Shown here piece by piece: positions 1 to 8,700 of a DNA stretch of 63,632 nt; positions within the stretch are counted from its first letter, which is position 1, and the number at the start of each line of letters is the position of its first letter. The position numbers and the translations under genes are program-made. Under the pieces are notes generated by a model, which saw nothing but the letters and a program-made list of their open reading frames with translations, did no database searches and was not told the origin of the DNA. The stretch comes from an uncultured Bacteroidia bacterium (lineage in GTDB: Bacteria > Bacteroidota > Bacteroidia > Bacteroidales > Prolixibacteraceae), in NCBI GenBank assembly GCA_903902325.1, contig CAIUUO010000148.1, positions 1 to 63,632 of the forward strand. The letters run 5' to 3'.

Positions 1-438
1 GCATTAGGATCATTTATATTCAACGAAGACGAGTACAGCAGGCAGTTAAGTAAGTTCCGATCATCGATTGATATAATTGAGATATTAAATGATCTTGCGC
101 TTTTAAATCCGGATTTTTATCCAAGCCCAATAATGCCCCTAATTAAGGGGAAAAATGATAATGTAAATATGGTTGAACGAAAAGATGGATTCCTTTCAAG
201 AGTTGAATTTGTTACTGTTTACAATGAATGCCGGAGATTTTTACATGCAGAATATCCCTTTAATGATGGTCTGGATTACGAGCCCTATTTCATTAAGTTG
301 GAAGAGTGGGTTAATCTGATTTTTGGCCTGATGGAAGTGTTTACCATAAAATTTCTCAATCCGGATCTTCCCATCTTACTAATTTCCTGTGATACAGAGT
401 CAGGCGAGACAAAAAGCCTAATTCTGATAAAGGAATGA
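1..438 (+). CDS. Hypothetical protein, C-terminal part (5' end outside window)
   Basis: The reading frame is open from base 1 to the TAA at 436-438, so the gene almost certainly begins upstream of the window. An internal ATG at 133 could be mistaken for the start, but the 44 codons before it are equally gene-like. The visible 145 residues are a soluble, mixed alpha/beta-looking sequence with no signal peptide, membrane segment or motif I recognise. The gene ends 109 bases before the WYL-domain regulator on the same strand, so it may be the distal part of the same accessory cassette. Function unknown. Confidence 0.6.
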   Translation, partial: ALGSFIFNEDEYSRQLSKFRSSIDIIEILNDLALLNPDFYPSPIMPLIKGKNDNVNMVERKDGFLSRVEFVTVYNECRRFLHAEYPFNDGLDYEPYFIKLEEWVNLIFGLMEVFTIKFLNPDLPILLISCDTESGETKSLILIKE

Positions 439-547
439 TGGTAAACGATTGATTCGAGTTTGAATCGATCGTCTGCTTTTGTCGAATGGTTGCATTTTGA
501 AGGTTCTGAGAATAATTGTACTTTTAACATATACCCAAACCAGCATA

Positions 548-1648
548 ATGAAGAATCATGAAAGGCTGATAAAACTTGAGGAGGTCCTTTCTGAACCCAA
601 AAGGAATAAAACCAGAAAGGAGTGGATTGATCTCTATGAAAAGGAGTATTTTCTCTCGGCAAGAACCTTTCGTGAAGATCTGAAACAATACAACCTGGCG
701 TTGAATGAGAAATACAATAACGATCCAGGAATAGGCCAAACAACCATCATCGATTATGTTGTCAAGAAAAATGATCGCTACAGTGTTCTGAAAGATAATC
801 AAGGAAATCCCTTTACTCTTTTTAATCCTGTTCACAACCTCAAAACGGAAGACTGGCATAAGCTGGCCAATCTGTTTGCCTTTAGCAGTCATATCATTGA
901 CGATGGATTGGCTAACCGGTTAAGGGCTCTGATTGCTTTTATGAGTGCGGAGGATGATAGCGGTGTCCCTTGGAAACCAATCAGTCTGATCAAGGACGGG
1001 ATCTTTGCCGGTCGTGAAAACTATTCCGTTATCCTCACAAGCATTCAAAAACGACAGTTGATATCGGCTAACCATCACAAAATTGATGAGCCCAATAAAT
1101 CCAAGAAGATTCGTTTACTGCCATTACTCTTGAAAGAATACAGTAACGGCTGGATTTCGGGTTGGTATCTGTTAGCCTTTGAGATTACATCCAATGCCCC
1201 GTTTCGATGGCCTTTACTCAATGAATTGAGGGTTTACGCCTTGGATCGACTGGACAAAATCAGCACAATTGAAGACTATTATGTGCCAGATCCGCCCAAA
1301 GGGTACAATCCTTCAGACTATTTCAAGGATACTTTAGGTGTTCACCGAATTAATCTGAACAAGCCTGATTTGGCACCAGAAAGGATTGTTTTAAGAACGG
1401 TTAAAGGGAGTTGGATTTATCCATACCTACTTACTTATCCAATTCATCCGAGCCAGAAAATTGTTGCGGATAACAAGCAAACGAAAGAACTGGTTATTGA
1501 GTTAATGGTCGAGAATGACCAGGAGTTTGCAGATTTTTGCTTCAAATATGCAAGCCAATTGATTGTGCTTGAACAAACAAGATTAAGTGAACAATTGATT
1601 GAGCGCCTGAAAGGTAGTCTCAGATGCTACGGAAAAGGTGAGAAGTAA
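548..1648 (+). CDS. WYL-domain transcriptional regulator
   Basis: Predicted DNA-binding regulator of about 366 residues. The N-terminal 60-70 residues look like the winged-helix part of WYL proteins. The C-terminal half carries the WYL core, with basic residues leading into LLPLLLKEY, then GWYLLAF and the LRVYALDRLDKI segment, followed by a WCX-like tail that begins near DYFKDTLGVH. WYL proteins commonly act as ligand-responsive repressors of phage-defence and DNA-damage loci. The frame can be extended to a TTG at 479, but the ATG at 548 fits the family N-terminus better. It lies 93 bases upstream of the GIY-YIG fusion gene on the same strand, so controlling that cassette is the simplest inference. 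Base composition is close to that of the core genome, unlike the next two genes. Confidence 0.8.
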   Translation: MKNHERLIKLEEVLSEPKRNKTRKEWIDLYEKEYFLSARTFREDLKQYNLALNEKYNNDPGIGQTTIIDYVVKKNDRYSVLKDNQGNPFTLFNPVHNLKTEDWHKLANLFAFSSHIIDDGLANRLRALIAFMSAEDDSGVPWKPISLIKDGIFAGRENYSVILTSIQKRQLISANHHKIDEPNKSKKIRLLPLLLKEYSNGWISGWYLLAFEITSNAPFRWPLLNELRVYALDRLDKISTIEDYYVPDPPKGYNPSDYFKDTLGVHRINLNKPDLAPERIVLRTVKGSWIYPYLLTYPIHPSQKIVADNKQTKELVIELMVENDQEFADFCFKYASQLIVLEQTRLSEQLIERLKGSLRCYGKGEK

Positions 1649-1741
1649 TTTGAAGTTTCTCTTGATTTAAGTAATTCATAACAAGAAGCGATTTAAAGAC
1701 ACGATAAATGCAGTATTCCAAACAGATTAAAAAATTCAATT

Positions 1742-3631
1742 ATGCCCATCAATCCTGATGCTGATCTAAATCAAATAACAGACTGGCTAAATGAACAGCT
1801 TACCGATAAAAATCGAATAAAAGCTTGTTGTCAAGAAGTGAAGAATGTACCTGCAATCAAAGGTATCTACTTTTGGTTTATGAATCATTCATGCTATAAG
1901 ACGCTAAGCGAATGCATTGAAATCAATTCTTTACAAACACATTACCAAAGGATTATCAATGATCAAATCTATCATCTTGTTTATTTGGGAACAGCAGGTG
2001 TTCGAAATAATTCAAATGGTGAAAACAATGGACATTTAAATCAAAGAATTAAGTGGCACTTATGTGATAATAAAGGCGTTTCTTCCCTATGTAGTGGGAC
2101 GATGTCAACATTAAGAAGAACAATAGGAGCCCTAATTAGTGATGACCTCATAGAAAATAATACACAGAATAAGATTGATGAATTGTTTTGTGAATCCTTT
2201 TTCATCTACTATGCTAAATATACAGGTACCTTTATTGACATAAAAGATATTGTAAATTCCGATGAAAGTATTTTGATAAAAGTGTTGACCCCAATCTTTA
2301 ATATAGATGAAAATATTAATGCATTCGACAAAAATCATTTAACATTTGGGATCAAAGAAAGGAGAAATCTAGTAGAACGCTCATCAAAAGAAAAATGGTG
2401 TTACAATGGCAAACAAACAATGGAATCTAAGAGAGCTATTAGATTAAATCCACCCAGTAATGATAATTTAGAATTAAAAAACAGTGATGGTTGCATTGAG
2501 TTCAATGTTAAAAAACATCAGTCTATAGCAACTCAAATACAAGGAATTAAGAATTTACCCGAAGGTAAATGCCTTATATTATGTTATAACTCTCAGGATC
2601 TTAATCAAATTATTTATTCAAAAAAAAATGGGAATGGCTGGAGACAAACAGGTTCAGGGAAGCAAAATATATACACTTATTTCTTAAATGTTGATACCCA
2701 ATACAATAATCAACAAAGATGGCAAATCATTCAAAATGAAATGAATGGAAAAAACATTGAAGAGATTACGGTGAAAATTTGTAAAGAACAAAAGGTCACT
2801 AACTCGAATGACGATTTGATTATTGCCAACGGTATTCAATCCGATAACAATTATTCACAGAATAATTTATGCCATGGAAGTGAAGAATGGGATATAATAC
2901 CAAAAGAGTACTATAATACAAATCAATCAACTACACACAAGAAATCAGACAATAGTGAATTTCCAAAACAGGAAAGACTGGTATTAAAAGGAAATTACAA
3001 GATTGTAATGATGTGCTCATCGAAAAAAAACGGACAATATTTATTTAAAAACAGTGTCAGATTTGCCGCTGTAACCAATCGACAGAAAAATGAATTCAAA
3101 CCAGATGATTTAAAGCAAGGCACTCAAATAACATGGAGGCAATACATCAAGGATAATCAAAATAGCGACGACATTGAACTAAAGATGGCATACCTATTAT
3201 ATTCAAATGAGACATACCAAAATCTTTACAGAAAATTTGGAAAGTCATTGTACATAATATCAGCAGGTTGGGGACTCATTAATTCCGAATTCAAACTTCC
3301 AAAATACGACATAACTTTCTCTAAGGGTCCAAACATTCCTGCAAATACAAAGAGAATTGGTTTAGGGAACTACTATGATTGGAATTTCCTCAAAGTAGAA
3401 CAAGATGAGGAAATTATTTTCATAGGAGCTCTTGACTATTTACAACTTTTTTATGCTTTAACACAAGATCTCACCAATCACAAAATAATTTACTATTATG
3501 GGAGTGGCAGTCAATTGAAGAAAAACATCCCCCCTAATGAAACTTTTACCTTTAGACATTACCCGTCTAAAAATAATCGCAGATGGTTTTATGATTTAGC
3601 AAACGACATCATTAATGAAATTCTTCCATGA
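1742..3631 (+). CDS. GIY-YIG-like nuclease fused to a YaaA/DUF6884-like domain
   Basis: A 629-residue protein of at least two domains. The first about 215 residues show GIY-YIG nuclease landmarks: KGIYFW (GIY at 41-43), YLG at 81-83, a candidate catalytic Arg102 in LNQRIKWH, and a candidate metal-binding Glu175 in ESILIKVLTPIFN, which matches the family pattern ExxLI...P.N. A middle region (about 250-350) is unassigned. Residues about 419-629 start with a beta strand running into CSSKK (425-429) and continue through SAGWGL (507-512) and LPKYDITF, the order seen in YaaA/DUF6884-type domains. No signal peptide is present. The DNA is strongly AT-rich (one sampled 60-base row has 27% G+C against roughly 45% in core genes), suggesting acquisition by transfer. 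Probable DNA-acting effector of the cassette; substrate unknown. Confidence 0.65.
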   Translation: MPINPDADLNQITDWLNEQLTDKNRIKACCQEVKNVPAIKGIYFWFMNHSCYKTLSECIEINSLQTHYQRIINDQIYHLVYLGTAGVRNNSNGENNGHLNQRIKWHLCDNKGVSSLCSGTMSTLRRTIGALISDDLIENNTQNKIDELFCESFFIYYAKYTGTFIDIKDIVNSDESILIKVLTPIFNIDENINAFDKNHLTFGIKERRNLVERSSKEKWCYNGKQTMESKRAIRLNPPSNDNLELKNSDGCIEFNVKKHQSIATQIQGIKNLPEGKCLILCYNSQDLNQIIYSKKNGNGWRQTGSGKQNIYTYFLNVDTQYNNQQRWQIIQNEMNGKNIEEITVKICKEQKVTNSNDDLIIANGIQSDNNYSQNNLCHGSEEWDIIPKEYYNTNQSTTHKKSDNSEFPKQERLVLKGNYKIVMMCSSKKNGQYLFKNSVRFAAVTNRQKNEFKPDDLKQGTQITWRQYIKDNQNSDDIELKMAYLLYSNETYQNLYRKFGKSLYIISAGWGLINSEFKLPKYDITFSKGPNIPANTKRIGLGNYYDWNFLKVEQDEEIIFIGALDYLQLFYALTQDLTNHKIIYYYGSGSQLKKNIPPNETFTFRHYPSKNNRRWFYDLANDIINEILP

Positions 3632-3708
3632 TTGGCTTAGAACACCAGCAGATATGATTTTAATTAATAACATAACAACCTTTTTATCAATAACAATCTG
3701 TAAAACAT

Positions 3709-4452
3709 ATGACAATCGAGAACCATCGAAATATGATATTTACTGATCCAAAAAAAGTGCTTTGGAGATATATTGATTTGGAGAAATTCAATGATATGTT
3801 GGAAACAAGATCTTTGTTCTTTTGTAGGACGGATAAATTTTCTGACCCATTCGAAGGTTCAATTCCAAAAAATGAGTTTGAATATCGAGCAGAACAAGGA
3901 CAAGATTATGGGATGGCTAGGATTCATCGCAAGTTAAAAAAGTTCACACTTATAAACTGTTGGCACATTAATGATAATGAGTCAGATGCAATGTGGAGAT
4001 TATACTTAAAAACAAATGAAGGTGTGGCAATTCAAACAACAGTTGGAAAACTTTGTAATGCCCTTGACAAAAGCACATTTATTTTTAGAGTTAGTAAAGT
4101 AAGATACATTAATTATGATACCGATATATGGTATCATAAGATGGATTATCCAGTATCAGGATATAATTTTTACGTTCCACTTATACATAAAAGAATCGAA
4201 TTTAGTCATGAAAACGAATTTAGGATTTTGTTTGATATAGAAAACGAAGATCAATATGAGGATTATTGGGCCAATCAACCTGATCCAATGGGCAAAAAAT
4301 TTGAAGTCGACATTAATAAAATTATAGATAAAGTAATACTTCCATCAACTGCTGATGAAAAGGTTGAGGAAAAGGTCAAGCAAATTATGAATAGAAATAA
4401 CTTCAATTGCGACCTTTGCTATTCAAAACTGAAAGATGAGCCATATTATTAG
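3709..4452 (+). CDS. DUF2971 domain protein
   Basis: A 247-residue cytoplasmic protein with hallmarks of DUF2971: an opening LWRYIDLEKF, the conserved DPFEG (about 46-50), NCWH followed by ESDAMWRLY, GVAIQTT, and a late HENEFRILFD. The biochemical role of DUF2971 is not established to my knowledge, but members recur in defence islands. It starts 77 bases after the GIY-YIG fusion gene on the same strand and shares its AT-rich composition, so the two probably travel together. The ATG at 3709 is the only good start, with no strong Shine-Dalgarno, which is usual in Bacteroidota. A second protein start a few codons in (MIFTDPKK) is possible. Confidence 0.75.
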   Translation: MTIENHRNMIFTDPKKVLWRYIDLEKFNDMLETRSLFFCRTDKFSDPFEGSIPKNEFEYRAEQGQDYGMARIHRKLKKFTLINCWHINDNESDAMWRLYLKTNEGVAIQTTVGKLCNALDKSTFIFRVSKVRYINYDTDIWYHKMDYPVSGYNFYVPLIHKRIEFSHENEFRILFDIENEDQYEDYWANQPDPMGKKFEVDINKIIDKVILPSTADEKVEEKVKQIMNRNNFNCDLCYSKLKDEPYY

Positions 4453-4611
4453 ATGTTTTGGTTAACACTTCATCGATTGCGTCAATTAAAAAGTGAAAAT
4501 GGAGATTTTTGATATCATCCCAATTCGTTTAAAAATAAACGAACTTCCATGCTAATATTTTAAGCGCTTAACATTCAAACTCCCCCAAATCCTGGCTTCT
4601 TCCTAGCAAAT

Positions 4612-4648
4612 AATAAAAAAACACTTGCAGAATGTATCTGTAAGTGTT
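4612..4648 (-). terminator. Rho-independent terminator for the sugar module
   Basis: Twelve-base arms at 4620-4631 and 4637-4648 pair with one G-T wobble around a 5-base loop. On the minus strand the stem is followed by a run of T (the A run at 4612-4620). It lies 85 bases beyond the stop codon of the PfkB-HAD gene and would end that operon. Confidence 0.7.
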
Positions 4649-4687
4649 AGATTGTGAGCATCTCCGCTTGAAATTAACAAATAGAGA

Positions 4688-4718
4688 CTGACAGGGTGAC
4701 TTTGAGTCACCCCGTCAG
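4688..4718 (-). terminator. GC-rich hairpin, probable first terminator of the sugar module
   Basis: Thirteen-base arms at 4688-4700 and 4706-4718 pair with a single A-C mismatch around TTTGA. The minus-strand tail is only moderately T-rich. With the hairpin at 4612-4648 it makes a tandem terminator pair. The rest of 4453-4732 holds no gene I can see. Confidence 0.55.
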
Positions 4719-4732
4719 ATATTTGCCAAATG

Positions 4733-6640
4733 CTACCTTATTCCCAGCAATTCCAGCAACTGCTCCATCTGCGAGAAGTCGGAGATGATGATGTCGGCTC
4801 CGGCCTTGATCAGGCGGGTGCGCTTGTGGGCATTCAGTCCGTAGCGGCGTTGTTCGTTGCTGGCCAACCCTACCGTGATGCCGTTGCGCTTGTGCGTCTC
4901 GCGGATCTCAACGGGTCCGTCGCCAAAGGTGATGATCTGTCCGGATTCGGTCGTGCCGATCGAATCCAGGATCTTATCCAGCACAATCTTTTTCGCTTCC
5001 TTGTTGATATCGCCTACAGCCCCGTAGATCCTGCCTTCAAAGAGGTAATCATAACCGAGTGCCCTGGCTTCATTCTTCACGTCTTCTTCATCGGTGCCAC
5101 TGGCGAGATATAGTTTAACGCCTGCCTGGTAAAGCCGCATCAGGAAGGGCACCGCATTTTTCAGGGTGAAATTATCGAGTGCAAGTTCGCCGCGCTGGAG
5201 TTTCTTCTCGCGTTCATTCACCATCAGCAGCAGCTCGTCGTTGTAGATTTTCTTGTAGCCAAAAATGTCCAGAATCTCATTTTCCGGAACACAACCAAAT
5301 TCTTTCACCAGTGCGATCAGCCCCTGCATCTGGACAAGGGTCTGAATACCTGTTGTCTTGTCGATAAAATCGGCTACACGAACAGACACCTTGTGGTACA
5401 ATGCATCGTCGGCATCTTTGTAATTCTTGCCAAGGATGGCTTTGATCATCATCGGGTTCATGATCTCTTCCCAGCCTTCCCGCAAGGTAGAGATGGTTCC
5501 GTCGTGGTCGAAAATGGCATACTTTGGACGAATATCCCTGCTTAAGATGGATGGTTCAACAATTTCTATTTCTGTTTCTTCCATGTATTTGGCCATCCGG
5601 ATCTCCTCTGCCAGTTCATGGTGGTAAATGAAATCACTGTTCTCGCCAATGTAAAGAATCTCTTCGGGTGTGGCAGTACCGCACTGGAACAGCTTTTGGA
5701 CCGTAACACCCGCCACAAGGGCACCGAGTTGTGCAGCCTCCTGCATGGAATAGCCGGCAGCCAATGCCCCGGCAGCCCCTGCCAAATAGCTGTCACCTGC
5801 ACCGACGGTATCCACTTTGGAGATAATCATCAGTCCGGGGACTTCGGAAATGCCATTGGCATCGATGGTCAATGAACCCTTGCTTCCCCTGGTAATGAAG
5901 AGGGGTTTCCCAAATTTTTCGTACAATGTCTTTGCCGAGGTAACCACTTCTGAATAAAGTACCACTTCATCCGGTTTCTTGTCGAGGCCACAAAGACGGG
6001 CTGCTTCCGTGTCATTCATTTTGCGGATGGCACCGTCGTAGAAGTTGTTAAAATTGCGGCTGTCGACGATAAAACTCTTTTTCGGGAAACTCTGGATCAC
6101 CTCAACAAGCCGTTTCCTGAAGTATTCTGTGTGTATACCGGAAGGCACCTGTTGGTTGATAATCACCAGATCCACTTTGGGTATTTCGCGGACCAGGCTA
6201 TCAATCAGTCGGTCAGCCGTTGCTTTTGATAAAACGTTGTAGTTGCCAAAGTCGACACGGTTAAGCTCAAAATCGTCGATGTAAGGTTTGGCATAAGTGT
6301 GGGTATACCACTCTTCTTCCTGTACCAGCAGGTTGGTCGGATCGATGCCGGTAGCCGTCATGATTCGTTTCATTTCCGCACCGAAAGGATCAGTGCCAAT
6401 AACGCCGAATGCACGGATCTCTTTGATACCGATGGCTGCAAGGTTGTTGGTGACATTGCCCGCACCACCCAGGGAGTAGCGCTGCTGCCTGACGGGCCGG
6501 GTTGCCTGATTCGTTTCAACGGAGATTTCACTCATCGCTTCGTCGATGAACCAGTAGGCATCGCAACAGAAGTCACCCAAAACTGCTATTTTGACGGAAC
6601 TGATATCATTCAGGATTTTCTGGAGTTGTTTTTTTCCCAT
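4733..6640 (-). CDS. PfkB-family sugar kinase fused to HAD phosphatase
   Basis: A 635-residue two-enzyme fusion. Residues about 15-340 form a PfkB/ribokinase-type kinase with an N-terminal GGAGNV substrate-binding loop (58-63) and DTVGAGDS (277-284), in which Asp283 is the expected catalytic base. Overall it resembles the RfaE1/HldA kinase that phosphorylates heptose 7-phosphate. Residues about 373-635 form a HAD hydrolase with DHDGT (378-382; Asp378 nucleophile, Asp380 acid/base), a later LASGT and a GDG motif, with a helical cap insertion. It is last in a minus-strand series after the MFS gene (12-base gap). Family knowledge suggests a kinase-then-phosphatase sequence on one sugar phosphate, as in HldE/GmhB chemistry. 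No adenylyltransferase domain is present. The exact sugar is inferred, not shown. Confidence 0.8.
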   Translation of the reverse strand: MGKKQLQKILNDISSVKIAVLGDFCCDAYWFIDEAMSEISVETNQATRPVRQQRYSLGGAGNVTNNLAAIGIKEIRAFGVIGTDPFGAEMKRIMTATGIDPTNLLVQEEEWYTHTYAKPYIDDFELNRVDFGNYNVLSKATADRLIDSLVREIPKVDLVIINQQVPSGIHTEYFRKRLVEVIQSFPKKSFIVDSRNFNNFYDGAIRKMNDTEAARLCGLDKKPDEVVLYSEVVTSAKTLYEKFGKPLFITRGSKGSLTIDANGISEVPGLMIISKVDTVGAGDSYLAGAAGALAAGYSMQEAAQLGALVAGVTVQKLFQCGTATPEEILYIGENSDFIYHHELAEEIRMAKYMEETEIEIVEPSILSRDIRPKYAIFDHDGTISTLREGWEEIMNPMMIKAILGKNYKDADDALYHKVSVRVADFIDKTTGIQTLVQMQGLIALVKEFGCVPENEILDIFGYKKIYNDELLLMVNEREKKLQRGELALDNFTLKNAVPFLMRLYQAGVKLYLASGTDEEDVKNEARALGYDYLFEGRIYGAVGDINKEAKKIVLDKILDSIGTTESGQIITFGDGPVEIRETHKRNGITVGLASNEQRRYGLNAHKRTRLIKAGADIIISDFSQMEQLLELLGIR

Positions 6641-6652
6641 GTTGTTAAATAT

Positions 6653-7804
6653 TCAGCTCTTGCGCACATAGAAGGATACCCAGAGAAGATAAAGCATGCA
6701 GCCACCGATGACAAACAGACTTGCCATCGGACCAAAGACTGTACTTACATAACCCATTGCCAAAGGAATGAAAGCGCCTCCTGATACAGCCATAATCAGC
6801 AATCCGGAGATTTCATTGGCACGATCCGGCATTTTAGCCAGAGCCATGGTGAAAATGATCGGAAACAGGTTGCCGGCACCCAATCCGATTACCATGATGG
6901 ATACAAATGCGACAATACTGCTTGGAGCAAGGAATACGCCCAAAACTCCTAAGAGTGCCAGGAGAGTCGTTAATAAAAGAAATACCCGGGGTTTGATCCA
7001 GTTGAGGATAATTGCTCCAAGGAAACGGGAGATGGTTTCACCCGCAAAAAACCAGCTGATTCCAATTACAGCCTTGTCTAGTGTTAAACCATATTTTGCA
7101 ATCATGACATTGGCGATATTGGTATTGATGGCTACTTCCGCTCCAACAATGAGGAATATAGAGAGCGCCATGAAAGCGACAAATCTGTTGCTGAGCAGTT
7201 TGAAGCAGGATGCAAAGGTAGCCGGCTTGCGATCCGGTTTTGATTCAACAATCGGTGTCATGGAGAGCCACAAGGCAGCCAAAAGGGAGGTGAGGCCGTA
7301 AACTGCCAGCACCAGCTTCCAGTTGCCAAAATGCGTGGCCATGAAGGAGGCGATAAGCGGACCGGAGAAGGAGATGATGGCCTTTACGAACTGCGATGTA
7401 CTCATGTAACTGGCCAGTTTTTCCTCAGGAGAAACATCTTGCAGCAAAGGGTTGGCCGAGACCTGGATCACTGTATTTCCAATCCCAAGCAGGATAAAGG
7501 AGGCAAACATCATTCCGAATGAGTAATGCACAAATGGCAGGCCAAGTCCGACGGCCTGAATGACCATCCCGATGTTCAGCATGTTCCTTTTTCCGTATTT
7601 GTCCTGCAGAACACCGATCGGAACCGACAACACAAAGAACCACAGCAACACCATCATGGGCAGAAACTGCGCAATAAAGTCAGTTAATTTAAAGTCTTGT
7701 TTGATATAACCTGTTGCGACTCCGATTATATCGATGAATCCCATCACTACAAAGGAGAGAAATACCGGAAGCAATTTTGAAAGGCTGATGTTTTTAGTTG
7801 TCAT
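6653..7804 (-). CDS. MFS sugar transporter, FucP-like
   Basis: A 383-residue inner-membrane protein with about twelve hydrophobic segments. It has an MFS signature after the second helix (GVLQDKYGKRN) and a fourth-fifth helix region with the NPLLQDVSPEE segment that resembles the FucP/GlcP sugar-proton symporter group. It is encoded between the SIS isomerase and the PfkB-HAD fusion on the same strand, with only 12 bases to the latter, so it probably imports the sugar, or a precursor, that these enzymes process. Substrate unknown. Start is the ATG at 7804, followed by a short positively charged N-terminus as expected. Confidence 0.8.
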   Translation of the reverse strand: MTTKNISLSKLLPVFLSFVVMGFIDIIGVATGYIKQDFKLTDFIAQFLPMMVLLWFFVLSVPIGVLQDKYGKRNMLNIGMVIQAVGLGLPFVHYSFGMMFASFILLGIGNTVIQVSANPLLQDVSPEEKLASYMSTSQFVKAIISFSGPLIASFMATHFGNWKLVLAVYGLTSLLAALWLSMTPIVESKPDRKPATFASCFKLLSNRFVAFMALSIFLIVGAEVAINTNIANVMIAKYGLTLDKAVIGISWFFAGETISRFLGAIILNWIKPRVFLLLTTLLALLGVLGVFLAPSSIVAFVSIMVIGLGAGNLFPIIFTMALAKMPDRANEISGLLIMAVSGGAFIPLAMGYVSTVFGPMASLFVIGGCMLYLLWVSFYVRKS

Positions 7805-7823
7805 TTCGTATAGATTAATTGGT

Positions 7824-7917
7824 TAAAAATTAATTAAAAATTAAAAATTACAGATTACAAATTGATCAAGGCAATCAAAGCCCAATTTTTAATTTGTAAT
7901 CTTTAATCTGTAATTAT
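7824..7917. repeat. Intergenic palindrome, ATTACAA word family
   Basis: The left arm (about 7827-7862) is built of ATTAAAA/ATTACAA/ATTACAG words. The right arm (about 7886-7917) is their reverse complement, ending in the last codons of the SIS gene. The loop is about 23 bases. The same word family recurs at 8609-8700, 20680-20708 and 63432-63506. Confidence 0.7.
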
Positions 7918-8573
7918 TCATGTGCCATGCCGAAAAAGTGGTGCTCCACCGCCAAACACAGCAAATGATAAACAGGTAAATGAAGTTCCTGTACAATAAA
8001 CGTTCGTTTTCCGGGTACGTTGATCAGGATATCGCAAAACTCCTTCATTTTGCCTCCGGTTTCGCCGGTCAGGCCTATCACCTTTAGGTTCATGGCCTTG
8101 GCCACCATGCAGGCATCCAGTACATTTTGCGAATTTCCGGAACTGCTGATAGCGATCAGTATATCATTCTTCTTACCATAGCCGATCACCTGCTGGGCGA
8201 AAATAATATCCCCGTCAATGTCATTGGCAACAGCAGTAGTCAGGGCAGTATGCGCAGAAAGTGATATGGCTGGCAACCCCTGCTGCAGGTGCTGAGCCAG
8301 GTAGCTTCCCCTATCGGGAGATAAAGCTGTCAGTTTCTCCTTCACGGAAGAAAGGATTGGTCTTTTCAGTTCAAAACTTTTCATCAGCTCACCGACGATA
8401 TGATCAGCATCTGCACAACTTCCGCCATTGCCGCAAACCAGTACTTTCCCGCCTTGCTCGTAGCATGAAATCAGTTGTTCGCATGCTGCTGTAATTGCAG
8501 GTTTCACCGCTGTCAATGCAGGATGCCTTACACAAAGCTGATCGATTAAAAATATAGTTGATGATGAGGTCAT
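7914..8573 (-). CDS. SIS-domain sugar-phosphate isomerase, GmhA-like
   Basis: A 219-residue cytoplasmic SIS-fold protein. The phosphate-binding loop CGNGGSCADADH (about 46-57), the second SIS motif SSSGNSQNVL and the late HLPVYHLLC segment match GmhA, which converts sedoheptulose 7-phosphate to D-glycero-D-manno-heptose 7-phosphate in LPS-core heptose synthesis. It is somewhat longer than typical GmhA (about 190 aa), with an insertion around residues 70-95. Placed between a ROK kinase and a sugar transporter, upstream of a kinase-phosphatase fusion, it probably interconverts a ketose and an aldose phosphate. A GmhA paralogue used in another sugar pathway is equally possible. Confidence 0.75.
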   Translation of the reverse strand: MTSSSTIFLIDQLCVRHPALTAVKPAITAACEQLISCYEQGGKVLVCGNGGSCADADHIVGELMKSFELKRPILSSVKEKLTALSPDRGSYLAQHLQQGLPAISLSAHTALTTAVANDIDGDIIFAQQVIGYGKKNDILIAISSSGNSQNVLDACMVAKAMNLKVIGLTGETGGKMKEFCDILINVPGKRTFIVQELHLPVYHLLCLAVEHHFFGMAHE

Positions 8574-8608
8574 TGCGTATTTTATTTAATTATAAACAGT
8601 TAGTAGTA

Positions 8609-8700
8609 AATAATTACAAATTACAAATTACAAATTACAAATTACAAATGAATGGAGGCAGATATTTCCCAACTTCATTTTTAATCTGTAATTTTTAATT
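8609..8700. repeat. Intergenic palindrome, ATTACAA word family
   Basis: About five tandem ATTACAA heptamers (8615-8649) face a shorter arm of inverted words at 8679-8700, which abuts the stop codon of the ROK gene. Loop about 30 bases. It lies in the 127-base gap between the ROK and SIS genes and may attenuate transcription between them. Confidence 0.7.
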
